Part shown: piece after piece, positions 1 through 5,463 of the stretch
Position numbering within the stretch: position 1 is the first letter of the stretch
Layout of the letters: each line of letters begins with the position of its first letter
Source of the DNA: Candidatus Methanophagales archaeon
GTDB lineage: Archaea > Halobacteriota > Syntropharchaeia > Alkanophagales > Methanospirareceae
Direction of reading: 5' to 3'
Length of the DNA: 12,799 nt
Assembly (NCBI GenBank): GCA_003601795.1
Contig: PIXU01000283.1
Coordinates: 1-12,799, forward strand
Notes under the pieces: model-generated
What the model saw: only the letters and a program-made list of their open reading frames with translations
What the model was told of the DNA's origin: nothing
Databases searched by the model: none
Translations under genes and position numbers: made by a program

Positions 1-164
1 CTGAAATGCTATCTTCAGTTTCCTATGAGTCATATAGACGCTGTATGGAGGAATATGAGGGGCAAAAAGAGGATGATAGGATTAGAAGAAGGGGGAACCA
101 TGATGTAGAAGCGGTGTTAACGGAGATTGAAAGACTGAATAGGGCGGTTTCTATGCGAGAGTGA
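1..164 (+). CDS. C-terminal fragment of an unrecognised protein, truncated by the window edge
   Basis: A reading frame is open from base 3 to a TGA at 162-164, about 53 codons, with no start in view, so the gene begins outside the window. The translation is hydrophilic and rich in Glu and Arg. It includes YESYRRCMEEYEGQKEDD and ends EAVLTEIERLNRAVSMRE, which looks like a helical tail. The other two plus frames contain stops. It converges with the group II intron reverse transcriptase remnant whose last fragment ends at 174, leaving only 9 nt between them, so the intron tail and its domains V/VI are probably missing. I do not recognise the family. That it codes at all is inferred from the open frame and its composition. 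Confidence 0.45.
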   Translation, partial: EMLSSVSYESYRRCMEEYEGQKEDDRIRRRGNHDVEAVLTEIERLNRAVSMRE

Positions 165-173
165 AATGTGAAA

Positions 174-982
174 CTATGGCTTGAAGTACTCAGAATCGAG
201 ATAGGGGTTCTTATCCCGTTTCAGACTGGTGTGTCTGACTATCTTCGTATCTGAAAAGAGTTTCAGCCTGTTCCTTTCAGAGCGTCAATGAGATTCGCCT
301 GATTCCATACTTTCGCTCTTTTGATCACGCCACTGACCTTTCGAGTGACATTATCAATCGCCTTCTTAGATAGTTTTATCAGGAGTTTCCCTTTGTACTT
401 ACGGAAAATTCACCTTGTGTGGGTTGCAACATCTCTTATCAATTTATTCCTCTTTTTGTGACGTGCCATCGGGATGTGATAGCCATTTCCAGCACGTCCA
501 GGGTCATATTCGCCAATAAAGGAGAAATAATCCCCCCCTTGTGGAGTTCCTGCCCTGGTAGGGTTCAAATGACGATTATAGACTATTCTCAACGGCTTTG
601 CTTTGTACCCCTTATCAGATAAGCTAAGAGCAGCGTTCATTTTGGCGTTCGGTGTAGCCCACTTCGCGCCATCAATTCCGGCTGTTCGCTTTTCCCTGTT
701 CTGAGTGACGTTCTTCGCCGCTAACAGCATCGCATAAAACGAGTGGGTTAGCAAATACTGCAATCTTTTGACCAGATGCCATTTTCCCTCCTTAACTGCT
801 TCTGTAATTCTGGTTTGCAGCCTGTTAGCATATTCTTCAACCTTATTCCAGTCGACATCACTCCATTGGAATGTTGATTGAATGCCTGTAAGTCTCTCGC
901 CTTTTAAGGGCGTAATTGAACTACTTACATTCACAGGTTTGCCTTCGTTCATATAATGAAACACCATTCGGTAAGTCAGCAC
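174..982 (-). pseudogene. ltrA-like: Degenerate group II intron reverse transcriptase/maturase
   Basis: The intact protein would be a group II intron reverse transcriptase/maturase that splices and mobilises its host intron. The opening fragment (GTG at 982, about 145 codons) carries the family N-terminus: VDWNKVEEYANRLQTRI, KEGKWHLVKRLQYLLTHSFY and KRTAGIDGAKWATPNAKMN. It then jumps from KAKPLRIVY straight to PTRAGTPQGG, so about 150 residues of the RT core are gone. At a run of seven G (538-532 on this strand) the frame shifts, and the match continues from 531 as IISPLLANMTLDVLEMAI. A further shift gives DKRCCNPHKVNF near 445-405. After loss of the YADD region, 397-263 reads YKGKLLIKLSKKAIDNVTRK and VWNQANLIDALKGTG. 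Last, 256-174 reads SDTKIVRHTSLKRDKNPYLD and ends at TAG. Several shifts and deletions, including the catalytic motif, make it inactive. Fragment order matches the family from N to C. Confidence 0.9.
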
Positions 983-1193
983 CCTCTCGCCCTTCAGGCA
1001 GTAATGTGTGATCTGTAACCTGTGACATGTTACCTATCACTCATCACACATTACTGGCGGCGCAGCCGTCATTTGGGGTTACCAAGTTCTACATCGCAGA
1101 TAACTATGAGCGCCTTAGAAGCCATCTGTGAGCCGAGAACCATTTGTCCATTCCCCATAACGTCATAGTAGCTGCTATGGCATGATTCCGCAC
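983..1193 (-). other. Probable remnant of group II intron RNA upstream of the dead RT gene
   Basis: This noncoding stretch directly precedes the reverse transcriptase pseudogene on its strand. It begins with a GUGCG (1193-1189), the usual first five bases of group II introns, and includes TAGAACTTGGTAACCCC and GGCTGCGCCGCC, which resemble intron core sequence as I remember it. It is much shorter than the usual several hundred bases before the ORF, so part of domain I is probably lost. No domain V-like GAGC hairpin is visible downstream of the pseudogene (1-173). The intron origin and the boundary at 1193 are inference. The intron-like role of the adjacent ORF is the main support. Confidence 0.4.
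999..1056. repeat. Inverted repeat built from eight 7-nt units
   Basis: A perfect 14-bp inverted repeat joins 999-1012 with 1043-1056 (arm CAGTAATGTGTGAT). From 1000 to 1055 the whole element divides into eight heptamers in strict phase: AGTAATG, TGTGATC, TGTAACC, TGTGACA, TGTTACC, TATCACT, CATCACA, CATTACT. The second half is a degenerate reverse complement of the first. It sits inside the group II intron remnant between GCCGCC and GGGCG flanks, so it may be an intron stem enlarged by heptamer amplification. Confidence 0.8.
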
Positions 1194-1225
1194 CTTTTGG
1201 CCTAAGCGTATCAACCCAATTTCGC

Positions 1226-1480
1226 TTATTCTAAATTACGACGCTTACAAAGGTTCGCATTACACTCTTCATCTGGTGGACTCTTCAAAAGTTTCGGTTT
1301 TCTGCCTGTCTGCTGCTTTATGAGCCTGAGAAACTCAGCTACACTGCTTGGCTTCTCAGGGTAAAGCGTGAGAACACGCCGTAAAAGCCCCTCCACACTC
1401 ACCCCTTCTCGCGCGGCAAGAGTGAAGAGATGCTCTGCAAGCTCCTTCCTCAACTCTAAAGTTGCATGCTTGTTTTCCAT
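1226..1480 (-). CDS. Small hypothetical protein, possibly DNA-binding
   Basis: An 84-residue protein starting at ATG 1480 and ending at TAG 1228-1226. The N-terminal half (TLELRKELAEHLFTLAAREG, then SVEGLLRRVL) is a run of amphipathic helices after a short strand, a layout seen in ribbon-helix-helix regulators and antitoxins, but no diagnostic motif confirms this. The C-terminus is basic and contains two cysteines (DEECNANLCKRRNLE). A purine-rich AAAGGG lies about 5 nt before the ATG, and a TATA-like TTTTATAAA lies about 20-30 nt upstream. It follows taw3 on the same strand after 50 nt and could be co-transcribed. Its stop is 33 nt from the putative intron boundary, so its C-terminus may have been altered by that insertion. 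Function unknown; no partner toxin gene is visible beside it. Confidence 0.6.
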   Translation of the reverse strand: MENKHATLELRKELAEHLFTLAAREGVSVEGLLRRVLTLYPEKPSSVAEFLRLIKQQTGRKPKLLKSPPDEECNANLCKRRNLE

Positions 1481-1530
1481 TTAACCCTTTATTACTCCCT
1501 TTTTATAAAAGACCTTCGTACAAAAATAAC

Positions 1531-2133
1531 TTATTCAGCCTCCTTCAACCCATCGTAAAACCTCTTCAACTTCCCTTTTTCCCGTTCGAGCATGAAATTC
1601 GCCTTCGATAAGATAAAGTCCATATAACCTTCGTTGCAGAACATCACACCATCTTTACCCAGCGGCACGTCCATCCTTTCCGTGCTCACTATCTCCACCA
1701 TCACCTTCCCGTTATCCTTAAAATTTGAAATCGCCTTTATCCCACTGTATTTAAACCCTGATTCAATCGCTATTCTTAACAATGCCTTTGCTTTCTCTAA
1801 ATCCCTACACGCCACGTGCAGTATCGGCGATTGCGATAACAGCCATATCTCTCTTCCCTCCGTAATCCCCTCCCGCCATTTTAGCTTTAGCGCTTCCTGC
1901 ACCTCTTCTCTGCTCACCGGGGGACGATGCCACTTACCAATAAACTTCGCTTCTCGTTTCGCACCTATCTCCGGGATAGAAATCAAAACGATTCTGCCGG
2001 AGCAACTGCTCGTGGTAAAGAAATCTTCGGAGCTGTTTATCTTGCTTAGTATCGGGACTATCTCTTCGTCTGCTCCCCGTAACCGCAACCTCTCAAGTGC
2101 CCTGTCCTTTTGCTTTTCAAATGTCAATGCCAA
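1531..2133 (-). CDS. taw3: Taw3/TYW3-type wyosine tRNA methyltransferase
   Basis: A 200-residue protein of the Taw3/TYW3 family, which methylates N4 of the wyosine precursor at G37 of tRNA-Phe, using S-adenosylmethionine in the cytosol. The family signature TTSSCSGRI lies at residues 41-48, followed by KFIGKWHRPPVSREEV (63-78), LLSQSPILHVACRD (98-111), ESGFKYSGIKAIS (124-136) and VEIVSTERMDVPLG (146-159). The length is normal for archaeal members. No ATG is available in frame. The likely start is TTG at 2133, with GGGGGG 12 nt upstream and an in-frame TAA four codons before it; a second TTG two codons later is the alternative. The gene is divergent from the mrp operon across a 274-nt region. 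No other wyosine gene is in the window. Confidence 0.93.
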   Translation of the reverse strand: MALTFEKQKDRALERLRLRGADEEIVPILSKINSSEDFFTTSSCSGRIVLISIPEIGAKREAKFIGKWHRPPVSREEVQEALKLKWREGITEGREIWLLSQSPILHVACRDLEKAKALLRIAIESGFKYSGIKAISNFKDNGKVMVEIVSTERMDVPLGKDGVMFCNEGYMDFILSKANFMLEREKGKLKRFYDGLKEAE

Positions 2134-2187
2134 TTTGTGAATTTACCCCCCATGTGTCCCTTTCTTCCCTTTCCTTCTTTTATTTTA

Positions 2188-2300
2188 TCACCGCGGAGAG
2201 CGCCGAGGATAGCAGTTTAGCGGTTTAGCGGTTTGGCGTTTTAGCTAACGAGCTGAACCGCTAATAAGCTAAACCTCTAATTCCGTGTGCTCTGCGGTGA
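2188..2300. repeat. Long inverted repeat with an 8-nt periodic core
   Basis: The outer arms TCACCGC (2188-2194) and GCGGTGA (2294-2300) face each other. The core, 2211-2282, divides into octamers in phase: AGCAGTTT, AGCGGTTT, AGCGGTTT, GGCGTTTT, AGCTAACG, AGCTGAAC, CGCTAATA, AGCTAAAC, CTCTAATT. Internal 8-bp stems pair TAGCGGTT (2226-2233) with AACCGCTA (2256-2263), and GGTTTAGC (2222-2229) with GCTAAACC (2268-2275). It lies in the divergent region between taw3 and mrpF, upstream of the mrp TATA box, so it could be a regulator site or simply a selfish repeat. Confidence 0.75.
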
Positions 2301-2330
2301 ATAATGTAAAACCTCACACCCGAATAATTC

Positions 2331-2348
2331 CGAAAGTTATTTATAATA
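2331..2348 (+). promoter_or_regulatory. BRE/TATA promoter of the mrp operon
   Basis: Purine-rich CGAAAG (2331-2336) is followed by TTTATAATA (2340-2348), matching an archaeal BRE plus TATA element. Transcription would be expected about 25 nt downstream, near 2368-2374, leaving a leader of roughly 35 nt before the ATG at 2408. The call rests on motif and position only. Confidence 0.6.
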
Positions 2349-2407
2349 CCTCCTCAACATACTTCATTACATACAGGCATATCCATAAGATAAAGGAAAA
2401 GATAGAG

Positions 2408-2677
2408 ATGGAGGATATATTTTTAGCGCTTGGGCTTTTAATCGCAGTCACGATATCGCTGAGTCTATATCGAGCGGTGCTTGGACCCGGTGTGTTCAAT
2501 CAGGTAGCGGCAGTTAACGTGATAGGGACAAAAGTAATCGTCCTTTTAGTTGCCGTTGGCTATATCTTCGACCGGCCTATGTTCGTTGACATCTCGCTCC
2601 TTTACGCGATATTAAATTTCATTGCCACGCTGGTTATGTCTAAATACCTTGAACGGGGGGAAATATGTTCAGCATAA
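2408..2677 (+). CDS. mrpF: Multisubunit cation/proton antiporter subunit MrpF (MnhF/MbhB-like)
   Basis: An 89-residue membrane protein, the MrpF subunit of an Mrp-type Na+/H+ antiporter. Three transmembrane helices are apparent (about 4-22, 33-53, 58-79). Family features are YRAVLGPG (21-28), AAVNVIGTK (34-42) and FVDISLLYAILNFIATLVMS (59-78). The ATG at 2408 is chosen because it gives the normal family length and follows AAGGAAAAG. The frame runs upstream to 2285 without homology. Bacterial MrpF has Asp residues in a DRV-x-ALD motif, whereas here the equivalent reads NQVAAVN. This is the first gene of the operon, downstream of a clear TATA box, and its end overlaps mrpG by 13 nt, so translation is probably coupled. 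Confidence 0.92.
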   Translation: MEDIFLALGLLIAVTISLSLYRAVLGPGVFNQVAAVNVIGTKVIVLLVAVGYIFDRPMFVDISLLYAILNFIATLVMSKYLERGEICSA

Positions 2678-2982
2678 TAAACATAATCGCCACAATACTG
2701 ATAGCAGGAGGAGCATTCTTCATGGTAACGGGCGTAGTTGGGTTATTGCGGTTCCCGGACTTTTATACCCGGCTGCATGCAACCGGTAAATGTGATACGC
2801 TGGGTGAAGTTCTTGTGATTGTCGGTTGCATGGTCTATCAGGGCTGGTCTTTTATAACGATAAAACTCTTTTTCCTTATGTTCTTCATCTTTCTTGCTAA
2901 TCCGGTAGGTACGCATGCGATAATGAAAGCGGCATATTTAACGGGCTTGAAGCCGTGGAAGAAGGGAGAGGAGAGGAGGTAA
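2665..2982 (+). CDS. mrpG: Antiporter subunit MrpG (MnhG/MbhC-like)
   Basis: A 105-residue membrane protein with three predicted helices (about 5-27, 43-60, 64-83). The MrpG signature is very well kept: GVVGLLRFPDFYTRLHATGK (23-42) followed by CDTLGE, and FLANPVGTHAIMKAAY (76-91). MrpG packs with MrpE and MrpF at one end of the antiporter membrane arm. The ATG at 2665 lies inside the end of mrpF, preceded by GGGGGGAAAT, and gives the standard family length. The stop codon (2980-2982) overlaps the tail of the ribosome-binding site used for mrpE. Confidence 0.95.
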   Translation: MFSIINIIATILIAGGAFFMVTGVVGLLRFPDFYTRLHATGKCDTLGEVLVIVGCMVYQGWSFITIKLFFLMFFIFLANPVGTHAIMKAAYLTGLKPWKKGEERR

Positions 2983-2993
2983 AACACGAGACT

Positions 2994-3527
2994 ATGACCA
3001 GGTCAAAGGAACATAATGTAGGTTTGATGCTCGCAGTCTTTGCCGTTTTGTATATCTTTTGGCTGCTCATGTCCGCGTGTATTAACCCTCTAAATGGGCA
3101 TTTTAGCCCCATTCACATAATAGCTGGTATTATCTGTGCAGGGGTAGTTACCCTGCTTTCCCATGACCTATTGATAACAAAGGAAGGCGAAATGACACTC
3201 GCGAAGACATTCAGGCTTATAGCTTACGTACCATGGGAATTATGGCAGATATTTCTCGCTAACTTTGATGTTGCATATCGCGTTCTGCATCCGAAGATGC
3301 CAATAGACCCGCGCATAATAGAATTTGATACTTCCTTGAGAAGCGATTTCGCACTCACCACCCTTGCTAATTCCATTACTCTAACTCCAGGGACGATAAC
3401 AATAGATATAGACCCGGGTAAGGGCCGATTTCTGGTTCACGCAATCGCAAAAAAACCTGCTGATGCCCTCTTAGTGGACAAGACAATGATAAATAAGGTT
3501 GCTCATGTGTATATGGAGGAGGCGTAA
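2994..3527 (+). CDS. mrpE: Antiporter subunit MrpE (MnhE/MbhA-like)
   Basis: A 177-residue MrpE subunit. The N-terminal hydrophobic segments (about 11-28 and 40-56) are followed by VPWELWQIFLANFDVAYRVL, then a soluble cytoplasmic domain with the family signature LTTLANSITLTPGTITIDI. The end, VHAIAKKPADALL, is also typical. The ATG at 2994 is preferred, with GGAGGT at 2975-2980. An in-frame GTG at 2955 inside mrpG would add 13 charged residues and is the alternative. Gene order is F-G-E rather than the E-F-G order usual in many archaeal and bacterial clusters. The next gene starts 9 nt after the stop. Confidence 0.93.
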   Translation: MTRSKEHNVGLMLAVFAVLYIFWLLMSACINPLNGHFSPIHIIAGIICAGVVTLLSHDLLITKEGEMTLAKTFRLIAYVPWELWQIFLANFDVAYRVLHPKMPIDPRIIEFDTSLRSDFALTTLANSITLTPGTITIDIDPGKGRFLVHAIAKKPADALLVDKTMINKVAHVYMEEA

Positions 3528-3536
3528 CGAAAAAAA

Positions 3537-3782
3537 ATGATAATACCTCTTGACCTCATACTGTTGTTCTTCCTCGTTTTGATTGCTATCGCAGCAATAA
3601 GTGTGCGGGACCTATTAGCCGCAATCATACTTCTGGGTGCTTACAGCTTTGTAATCGCTACGGTCTATGTGGAGATGCACTCGGTAGATGTGGGCTTTAC
3701 CGAAGCGGCAGTTGGGGCGGGCGCAATTACGGCGTTTATGATCGCAGCATTAGCAAGAACAAAAAGGGAGGCAAGTGACTAA
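3537..3782 (+). CDS. MbhD-like subunit (DUF4040; equivalent to a piece of the MrpA C-terminus)
   Basis: An 81-residue protein of three membrane helices (about 4-22, 27-45, 53-72), matching the MbhD/DUF4040 segment that in bacteria is fused into the C-terminal part of MrpA. The recognisable core is VRDLLAAIILLGAYSFV followed by VDVGFTEAAVGAGAITAFMI, containing the acidic-aromatic FTEAAVGAG motif of this group. The ATG at 3537 follows GGAGGAGG at 3515-3522, which lies within the end of mrpE. The stop (3780-3782) directly abuts the next ATG. Having this subunit as a separate gene is the arrangement of archaeal MBH, MBS and related antiporters. Gene naming varies, so I give no symbol. Confidence 0.87.
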   Translation: MIIPLDLILLFFLVLIAIAAISVRDLLAAIILLGAYSFVIATVYVEMHSVDVGFTEAAVGAGAITAFMIAALARTKREASD

Positions 3783-4331
3783 ATGAAACCTATATCGGCG
3801 ATGGCACTGCTTTTTGTTGTCTTTTTAGGTGCTCTTTTTATCTATGTGTCAGAGGACATACCCGACTTTGGTGACCCCTATTCGCCTGCTAATAGGTATG
3901 TCAACCTGCACATCAGTATTGATGTGGGTGCGGATGGATTAGAAGACAGCCTCCGTGCGGGCGTTATCCCGGAAGAGTTGAGCAGCAGAATAAAGGCGCG
4001 TGGGTTCCCCTCCCCTTCAGAGACTGAGTACTCGGTTGAAGAAGTAGAAGGGGGCTGGGACGTGCTTATCGCAAAGGAGGAACTGCTTTACCCGGAACCA
4101 GAAAAGTATTATTTCCTCAAGGAGGAAGAGGAGGGCAATAAGTTGGTCGTTTACCGTTATTCTATCCCGGTAAGATGGGAGGAGAAATGTGAAGAGGAGA
4201 TAGGTGTGCCAAATATGGTTACCGCGGGTCTTGCGGATTACAGGGGTTATGATACGCTCGGTGAGACGACCGTCATATTCACCGCAGGCATTGCGGTCAT
4301 ATTACTACTCAGGAGGCGAGGAAAGCTGTGA
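3783..4331 (+). CDS. MbhE-like subunit with a large inserted soluble domain
   Basis: A 182-residue protein matching MbhE (the extreme C-terminus of MrpA) at its two ends only. Residues 1-37 give a membrane helix and the motif DFGDPYSPAN (28-37). Residues 142-176 give VPNMVTAGLADYRGYDTLGE, then the second helix and a basic end, RRRGKL. Family members, as I know them, bridge these blocks with roughly 15-25 residues; here about 100 lie between. The extra part is highly charged, with predicted strands (EEVEGGWDVLIAK, NKLVVYRYSIPVRWEE) and an acidic KEEEEGNK turn. Charge distribution puts it on the outer face of the membrane. The start ATG directly touches the upstream stop, with GGGAGG at 3766-3771. 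The end overlaps mrpB by 4 nt (GTGA). Subunit identity is strong; the function of the inserted domain is unknown. Confidence 0.83.
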   Translation: MKPISAMALLFVVFLGALFIYVSEDIPDFGDPYSPANRYVNLHISIDVGADGLEDSLRAGVIPEELSSRIKARGFPSPSETEYSVEEVEGGWDVLIAKEELLYPEPEKYYFLKEEEEGNKLVVYRYSIPVRWEEKCEEEIGVPNMVTAGLADYRGYDTLGETTVIFTAGIAVILLLRRRGKL

Positions 4332-4837
4332 ATGGTAAAAAGGGGAAGATATGGGAAGAGAATGTAATAATTGAGACAATAACCCGCTTGATGGTTCCGT
4401 TTATTCAGATATATGCCCTGTACGTGATGGTCGGGACAGAAGGCGCAGGCGGGGGATTCCAGGGTGGCGTGGTATTTGCTGCTTCTATTGTACTGTTCAC
4501 CGTCACATTTGGCATCTCTAAAGGTCGGAAGAGACTGCCCGAGTCGTGGAATGCCGCTCTTAATAGTTTGGGCCTGTATCTCTATGCAGGCGTAGGTCTC
4601 TTATGTATTGTCCTCTCGCTTGGCGCCGCACAGTATCTCAACTATGCCGCGCTTCCACTGTCGCAAATAATGAGCCCTGCGCATACGAGAGCATTGATGA
4701 TAAGTGATGTCGTAGAGGTGGGGATAGGTCTGACGGTGATGTCAATATTTGCATCTATATTCTTTGACCTTGCGTGGAAAGGAGAGGGGAAGAAGAATAA
4801 GGACAAAAATAAAGGAGATAAGGAGGTGCAGGAATAG
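4328..4837 (+). CDS. mrpB: Antiporter subunit MrpB (MnhB/MbhF-like)
   Basis: A 169-residue MrpB subunit with four predicted helices. The family motif GAGGGFQGGVVFAAS is at residues 39-53, preceded by TRLMVPFIQIYALYVMVG, and the last helix follows ISDVVEVGIGLTVMSIF. The start is GTG 4328-4330, overlapping the upstream TGA as GTGA, with AGGAGG at 4311-4316. The C-terminal tail is strongly basic and acidic (GKKNKDKNKGDKEVQE) and would be cytoplasmic. MrpB sits between the MrpA C-terminal segments and MrpC in the membrane arm. Confidence 0.94.
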   Translation: MNGKKGKIWEENVIIETITRLMVPFIQIYALYVMVGTEGAGGGFQGGVVFAASIVLFTVTFGISKGRKRLPESWNAALNSLGLYLYAGVGLLCIVLSLGAAQYLNYAALPLSQIMSPAHTRALMISDVVEVGIGLTVMSIFASIFFDLAWKGEGKKNKDKNKGDKEVQE

Positions 4838-4843
4838 AGACAG

Positions 4844-5278
4844 ATGATAGACTGGTCGTTTGGAGGTGGGATATTTATCGCGAAATATAATTACTGGATT
4901 TCCATTCTGCTTATGCTCATCGGGTTCTATGCGATGATAGCAAAGGGTAATCTATTGAAGAAGGTTATTGGTTTGAACATATTTCAGACGGCAATAATTC
5001 TGTTCTTCGTCTCGCTCGGGGATGCAACACTTGGAAGTTGGGGTAAGGGTGTAACAGAGCCAATAGTGAAGGGGACTCTCCCGTGGGCTGCGGGGGGTAT
5101 AGTAGAACATGGGGTTGTATATGCGAATCCCCTGCCTCACGTGCTCATGCTAACTGCTATCGTAGTAGGTGCAGCCACAACGGCAGTTGCCCTTGCGCTG
5201 ATAATACGCATGTATGAGGAATACGGGACGATAGAAGAGGAGGAGATAATAGAGAAGGAGAGAGAGCTGGGTGTATAG
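4844..5278 (+). CDS. mrpC: Antiporter subunit MrpC (MnhC/MbhG; NuoK-like)
   Basis: A 144-residue NuoK-like subunit with three helices (about 15-34, 40-58, 98-120). The family core is IAKGNLLKKVIGLNIFQTAI (32-51), and DPLPHVLMLT is represented by NPLPHVLMLTAIVVGAATTA in the third helix. An insertion around 60-90 (LGSWGKGVTEPIVKG) contains the loop typical of Mbh-type MrpC. The C-terminal tail is glutamate-rich and cytoplasmic. The ATG at 4844 follows AGGAGGTG at 4821-4828. It ends before the only long gap (185 nt) in the operon. Confidence 0.94.
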   Translation: MIDWSFGGGIFIAKYNYWISILLMLIGFYAMIAKGNLLKKVIGLNIFQTAIILFFVSLGDATLGSWGKGVTEPIVKGTLPWAAGGIVEHGVVYANPLPHVLMLTAIVVGAATTAVALALIIRMYEEYGTIEEEEIIEKERELGV

Positions 5279-5293
5279 TACCGCCGCGCAATT

Positions 5294-5321
5294 GCAAACC
5301 GCAAACTGAAAATTGAAAAAC
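5294..5321 (+). repeat. Short tract of four 7-nt units
   Basis: Four in-phase heptamers GCAAACC, GCAAACT, GAAAATT, GAAAAAC follow the palindrome GCAATTGC (5288-5295). No matching inverted arm is seen. It lies in the mrpC-mrpD gap just before the hairpin. Confidence 0.45.
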
Positions 5322-5345
5322 GTGACACCCGTGTCCCGCTGGTGA

Positions 5346-5378
5346 AAAAAGCGACAACTTTACATATTGTCGCTTTTT
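5346..5378 (+). terminator. Perfect 12-bp hairpin with a T run inside the mrp operon
   Basis: AAAAAGCGACAA (5346-5357) pairs perfectly with TTGTCGCTTTTT (5367-5378) around a 9-nt loop, CTTTACATA. The 3' arm ends in T5, and another T5 follows at 5384-5388. It looks like a terminator or attenuator, though in archaea it could equally be an RNA processing or stability element. It divides the operon into mrpF-mrpC and mrpD onward. A T-rich TTTTTAA just after it might act as a weak TATA box for a downstream start. Confidence 0.55.
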
Positions 5379-5463
5379 ACTTCTTTTTAAGGCGTGTTGA
5401 AATCCTTTTTGAAGAAGGGCGTGTGTCCAAACGGGAAAAAAAAAGGGGGGAAGTACATAAAAC

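Noticed and set aside
1..173. Group II intron domain V/VI at the 3' end of the RT remnant
   Set aside because: No GAGC-type 34-nt hairpin is visible on the minus strand here, and the plus strand holds an open coding-like frame instead.
1634..2140. Long plus-strand open frame across the taw3 region
   Set aside because: It is the antisense of taw3, whose minus-strand product has clear family motifs; the plus translation is Ser/Ile-rich with no recognisable family.
2285..2407. Upstream extension of mrpF to 2285
   Set aside because: The added 41 residues lack homology and overlap the TATA box and the inverted repeat; ATG 2408 gives the normal family length.
2955..2993. GTG start for mrpE at 2955
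   Set aside because: It would add a charged segment inside mrpG. ATG 2994 with GGAGGT upstream fits better, although the spacing is slightly long.
5279..5463. tRNA or other structured RNA gene in the mrpC-mrpD gap
   Set aside because: Only one simple hairpin and a small dyad are present; no cloverleaf or T-arm consensus is seen.
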